From: Pelargonium nanum
Lineage: Eukaryota > Streptophyta > Magnoliopsida > Geraniales > Geraniaceae
Direction: 5' to 3'
DNA: 32,178 bases
Assembly: GCA_036897485.1 (NCBI GenBank)
Contig: JAYMTF010000649.1
Location: forward strand, 1-32,178
Made by a program: the position numbers and the translations under genes. Positions 30,601 through 32,178 of the stretch are shown here, one piece after another. Below the pieces are notes generated by a model. That model ran no database searches. It saw nothing but the letters and a program-made list of their open reading frames with translations, and was not told the DNA's origin. Every line of letters starts with the position of its first letter. Position 1 is the stretch's first letter.

Positions 30601-31157
30601 CCTTGGTTAGAAAGTGCAAAGCAGCTTGCGCAAGATGAACAACAGAAAAAGCAGGTTAGGACCCCTTAAAACTAACACGCCTCTAAATCTCAGAAGACGT
30701 GGAATTTAGATCATTCTTCTAATCTTTCATTGCCCATTGTTACAGTACGAATGGAATGCAAGAACTCAAATAACTATGTGGTTTGACAACACGGAGGAAG
30801 AAGCAAGTCTGCTTCGCGACTATGGTATGAGAACAGCTTAAACATTACATACGGTACTAAGAAGTGTTATGTATATAATTTTGGTTTGATTCAGGAAACA
30901 AGTACTGGAGCGGGCTTGTGCGAGACTACTATGGGCCGCGAGCAGCCATATACTTCAAATATCTGATAAAAAGTTTGGAGAAAGGAGATGGCTTTGAGGT
31001 GAAGGGGTGGAGGAGTGAATGGATAAAGCTTACAAATGAGTGGCAGAAGAGTCGGAAAGTGTACCCGGTGGAAAGTGTTGGAGATGCCTTCAACACATCC
31101 AAGTGGCTCTACTTCAAGTACCTGCGAGGTCCTGAGATGGACATATATGATCAATGA
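21634..31157 (+). CDS. NAGLU: Alpha-N-acetylglucosaminidase, glycoside hydrolase family 89
   Basis: Nineteen exons give about 819 residues: 21634-21879, 22067-22143, 22879-23090, 23242-23363, 24196-24281, 24415-24509, 24978-25059, 25569-25675, 25812-25842, 26145-26262, 26348-26395, 27189-27298, 28057-28159, 29452-29550, 29643-29753, 30040-30272, 30417-30654, 30746-30824 and 30895-31157. GH89 enzymes remove terminal alpha-linked N-acetylglucosamine; the human one degrades heparan sulfate in lysosomes, and Arabidopsis CYL1 is needed for reproduction. A hydrophobic Cys/Phe-rich N-terminus (about 8-32) suggests secretory or vacuolar routing. The catalytic barrel contains PWNYYQN (167-173) and [14 protein letters not shown]. 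The two catalytic glutamates fall at E358 ([10 protein letters not shown]) and E487 ([10 protein letters not shown]), matching human E316 and E446. An all-helical C-terminal domain follows (about 510-819). All exon phases agree. The oddity is the donors: intron 12 starts with GA and intron 13 with GC. If GA is unusable, the protein stops near residue 456, before E487. Confidence 0.92.
22144..22878 (+). other. NAGLU intron 2, nothing else recognised
   Basis: A GT...AG intron of 735 bp. The acceptor CTAG at 22875-22878 is fixed by phase and by the codons for IN-GATGVEV. No repeats were identified. Confidence 0.6.
23364..24195 (+). other. NAGLU intron 4, nothing else recognised
   Basis: A GT...AG intron of 832 bp, A/T-rich, with no transposon boundaries seen. 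Confidence 0.6.
26396..27188 (+). other. NAGLU intron 11, nothing else recognised
   Basis: A GT...AG intron of 793 bp between exons 11 and 12. It contains a 66-codon chance frame (26896-27096) and no recognisable repeat. Confidence 0.6.
27299..27304 (+). other. Non-canonical GA 5' splice site of NAGLU intron 12
   Basis: The frame requires the exon to end ATC-TG so that G of exon 13 completes Trp445 (YIW-CMLHNF). The intron then begins GAAAGT, which is the consensus GTAAGT with A in place of T at +2. The nearest GT, at 27303, would add four bases and cause a stop after eleven further codons. No alternative acceptor rescues it: the next AG, 23 bases downstream, is also out of frame. Confidence 0.75.
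27434..27585 (+). mobile_element. Au-type SINE in NAGLU intron 12
   Basis: The segment has an A-box-like TGGTGCAATGGTTCAG, a B-box-like ACGGGTTCTAGTTAC, and then the Au-family body words GGAAACATCCTCTC, TAAGGTGGCATACAT and CCCCAGACCCCAC in the right order. Au is a tRNA-derived SINE known from many angiosperms. The copy has diverged, and clear target duplications or a T tail were not found. It begins about 135 bases after the unusual GA donor. Confidence 0.75.
27846..27876. repeat. (GT)n(GAGT)n microsatellite in NAGLU intron 12
   Basis: A run of GT units passes into GAGT units. Confidence 0.9.
28160..28165 (+). other. GC 5' splice site of NAGLU intron 13
   Basis: Exon 13 must end ...NSTM at 28159 and join VGVGMSMEG in exon 14 (29452). 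The intron starts GCAAGT, the consensus form of the minor GC-AG class, which is about one percent of plant introns. Confidence 0.85.
28230..28490. repeat. Internally repeated, fold-back-like segment in NAGLU intron 13
   Basis: Words such as TGGATTTGA, AATCCA and GGACCATA(A/G)AGTTG recur in direct and inverted orientation (for example around 28405-28422 and 28470-28486). This looks like a degraded MITE, but I could not define termini. Confidence 0.35.
28495..28965 (+). pseudogene. RTE-type LINE 3'-end relic in NAGLU intron 13
   Basis: One frame reads [20 protein letters not shown] followed by GMSTW, matching the conserved end of RTE-clade reverse transcriptases (LYG.ECWA.....HKM...EMRML.W). 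Farther on, ATGGCTCTAG then AGATAGGACTGAGTGG corresponds to the MALDRxEW motif. The final CCAACCCAACTTCGTTTGGG then AAGGCTTGG matches the 3' tail shared by plant RTE elements. Stops and frameshifts are present and the 5' part is absent, as is usual for LINE copies truncated during insertion. It lies in the same orientation as NAGLU. Confidence 0.72.
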
Positions 31158-31176
31158 ATGTAGAATATGCAGATCA

Positions 31177-31182
31177 AATAAA
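31177..31182 (+). terminator. NAGLU polyadenylation signal
   Basis: AATAAA lies 20 bases after the stop codon. This is close, so more distal sites may also be used. Confidence 0.5.
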
Positions 31183-31828
31183 GTTTTCAGAATCAGTATT
31201 TCATAAAAGGAGAAGAAAAGCTCTAAATTTTCGTATTGCCCAAGTCTAAATTCTCAAGTATGTTTATATGAAATACTCCTTGGGCTTGTAACAAATTCAT
31301 AGAAGGAGACAAGCCTAATAGCTTGTATTTCATATGAGTTTATCATGGGAAATACTCATTGGGCTTGAAAATTTGCTACTAATGTTAATGTTGTCGCACC
31401 ATTTTATGTCTGATCAGATTACGTGCGATTTTTAAATATTTGTAATTGTGATTTATTCGGAAGTTCTCTTTAAAAATACACATGTTTTGAAAGGAAACTG
31501 TGTGAAAGAACAAGGAGAGCAGGGGAGATCATTCATGAAGGTCATTGAAAACGCAATCAAACAATAAGAAATTGAGTTTGATCCTCTTTACCGATTGTCA
31601 TTATTCTTCTCTCTTTGTATCGGAATTGTTTTGAAATATTTGGATGTTGAACATGAACTCATTTATGTTTGATTTGATTTTTGAGTATTTGTCTTTAAAT
31701 ACTATGAGCTAATCCTCTTTCTATGTGGATTGCAATTGATTAGATGGAATGAAGATATTGTAGTTGAATGAACAGTTATTAGTGTTTCAATTTCTTTTAG
31801 GTTTTTGGATCTTATTGTTGGTATCATG
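31183..31828. other. NAGLU 3' flank
   Basis: No gene is seen. An imperfect direct repeat is present: GAAATACTCCTTGGGCTTG (about 31270-31288) and GAAATACTCATTGGGCTTG (about 31350-31368), roughly 80 bases apart. Confidence 0.45.
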
Positions 31829-32117
31829 CACTACAAGAATAGTTTGGTTTTGCGATAGACCGTAGTCACAAATCATCCCTTCACAAAATTGTGACAGCTT
31901 TGCAATGAGTTGAAGATTTTAGACGGGTTTTTTCAAGCGCAGATCGGCCACACTTGGCTACTAATTATGCGATGGAGGGGTTCTACTTTCTAGTGTCAAT
32001 CCAAATATCCAAATGGGCGCTAGACCTATTAACCTAAATATCTTTCCAAAACACCTATTCTCCTAATTAAGTACCAATACTACATACTTTATTAGACAGA
32101 AACTGAGTATTAGTATA
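31829..32117 (+). mobile_element. CACTA (En/Spm-type) terminus
   Basis: CACTACAAGAATAGT matches the CACTACAAGAAA-type end of plant CACTA transposons and is followed by a subterminal stretch containing GCGATAGACCG. The opposite end is not found before the window closes, so only the start (31829) is supported. The span to 32117 is nominal. Confidence 0.5.
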
Positions 32118-32178
32118 TACTCTCTCCGTCCCAAAATGAGTGTACTGTTTCTATTTTTTGCAAAAATTAAGGATTACT
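32118..32178. mobile_element. Stowaway-type MITE, cut by the window end
   Basis: TACTCTCTCCGTCCCAAAAT followed by GAGTGTACTG is a near-consensus Stowaway terminus starting with TA. It shares its first 30 or so bases closely with the copy in RSMG intron 2. The right end is outside the window. Confidence 0.75.

Noticed and set aside
1-32178. CRISPR array, operon or defence-type gene cluster
   Set aside because: No regularly spaced repeats or bacterial gene organisation; the intron structure and repeats are those of a plant nuclear genome.

Overview
This window is AT-rich nuclear DNA from a flowering plant, most likely a eudicot. Three observations support this. Two of the three genes are cut into many short exons by AT-rich introns. 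The proteins belong to plant lineages: a probably plastid-targeted RsmG, a single-exon JINGUBANG-type WD40 protein and a plant-type alpha-N-acetylglucosaminidase. The intergenic DNA and introns hold typical plant repeats: tRNA-derived SINEs including an Au-type copy, Stowaway and hAT MITEs, copia and gypsy LTR relics, an RTE-type LINE tail and a CACTA end. The species cannot be named from sequence alone.

Layout. 1-5550 is repeat-rich and has no convincing conserved gene. It holds a SINE with 14-bp target duplications (261-453), two tandem minus-strand tRNA-like units plus a third fragment (660-1008), an RNase H-like retroelement scrap, a gypsy reverse transcriptase scrap (1321-1530) and a possible small transcript near 3400-3620. 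5552-10568 (+) is a six-exon RsmG/GidB rRNA methyltransferase gene. Its intron 2 carries a Stowaway MITE. Its intron 5 carries a short antisense copia-like LTR element that contains a 259-bp tandem duplication. 10569-13842 is intergenic, with simple repeats and a short minus-strand SINE. 13843-15054 (-) is an intronless WD40 gene that converges on RSMG. 15055-21633 is a long intergenic stretch with a second SINE with perfect target duplications (17499-17683) and two back-to-back MITEs near the next promoter. 21634-31157 (+) is a 19-exon GH89 alpha-N-acetylglucosaminidase gene encoding about 819 residues. 31158-32178 holds its 3' flank, a CACTA-type terminus and the start of a second Stowaway element.

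The three genes are unrelated housekeeping or signalling genes: plastid ribosome modification, a WD40 scaffold, and glycan or proteoglycan turnover. They do not form a cluster or pathway. The most notable observation is in the glucosaminidase gene. Two successive introns lack GT donors: intron 12 must begin with GA to keep the reading frame, and intron 13 begins with GC. These two introns also host the Au-type SINE and the RTE LINE relic. I found no convincing new multi-gene system. Exon boundaries were inferred by hand from conserved protein sequence, phase and splice consensus. Family assignments rest on remembered family features, not on database searches.
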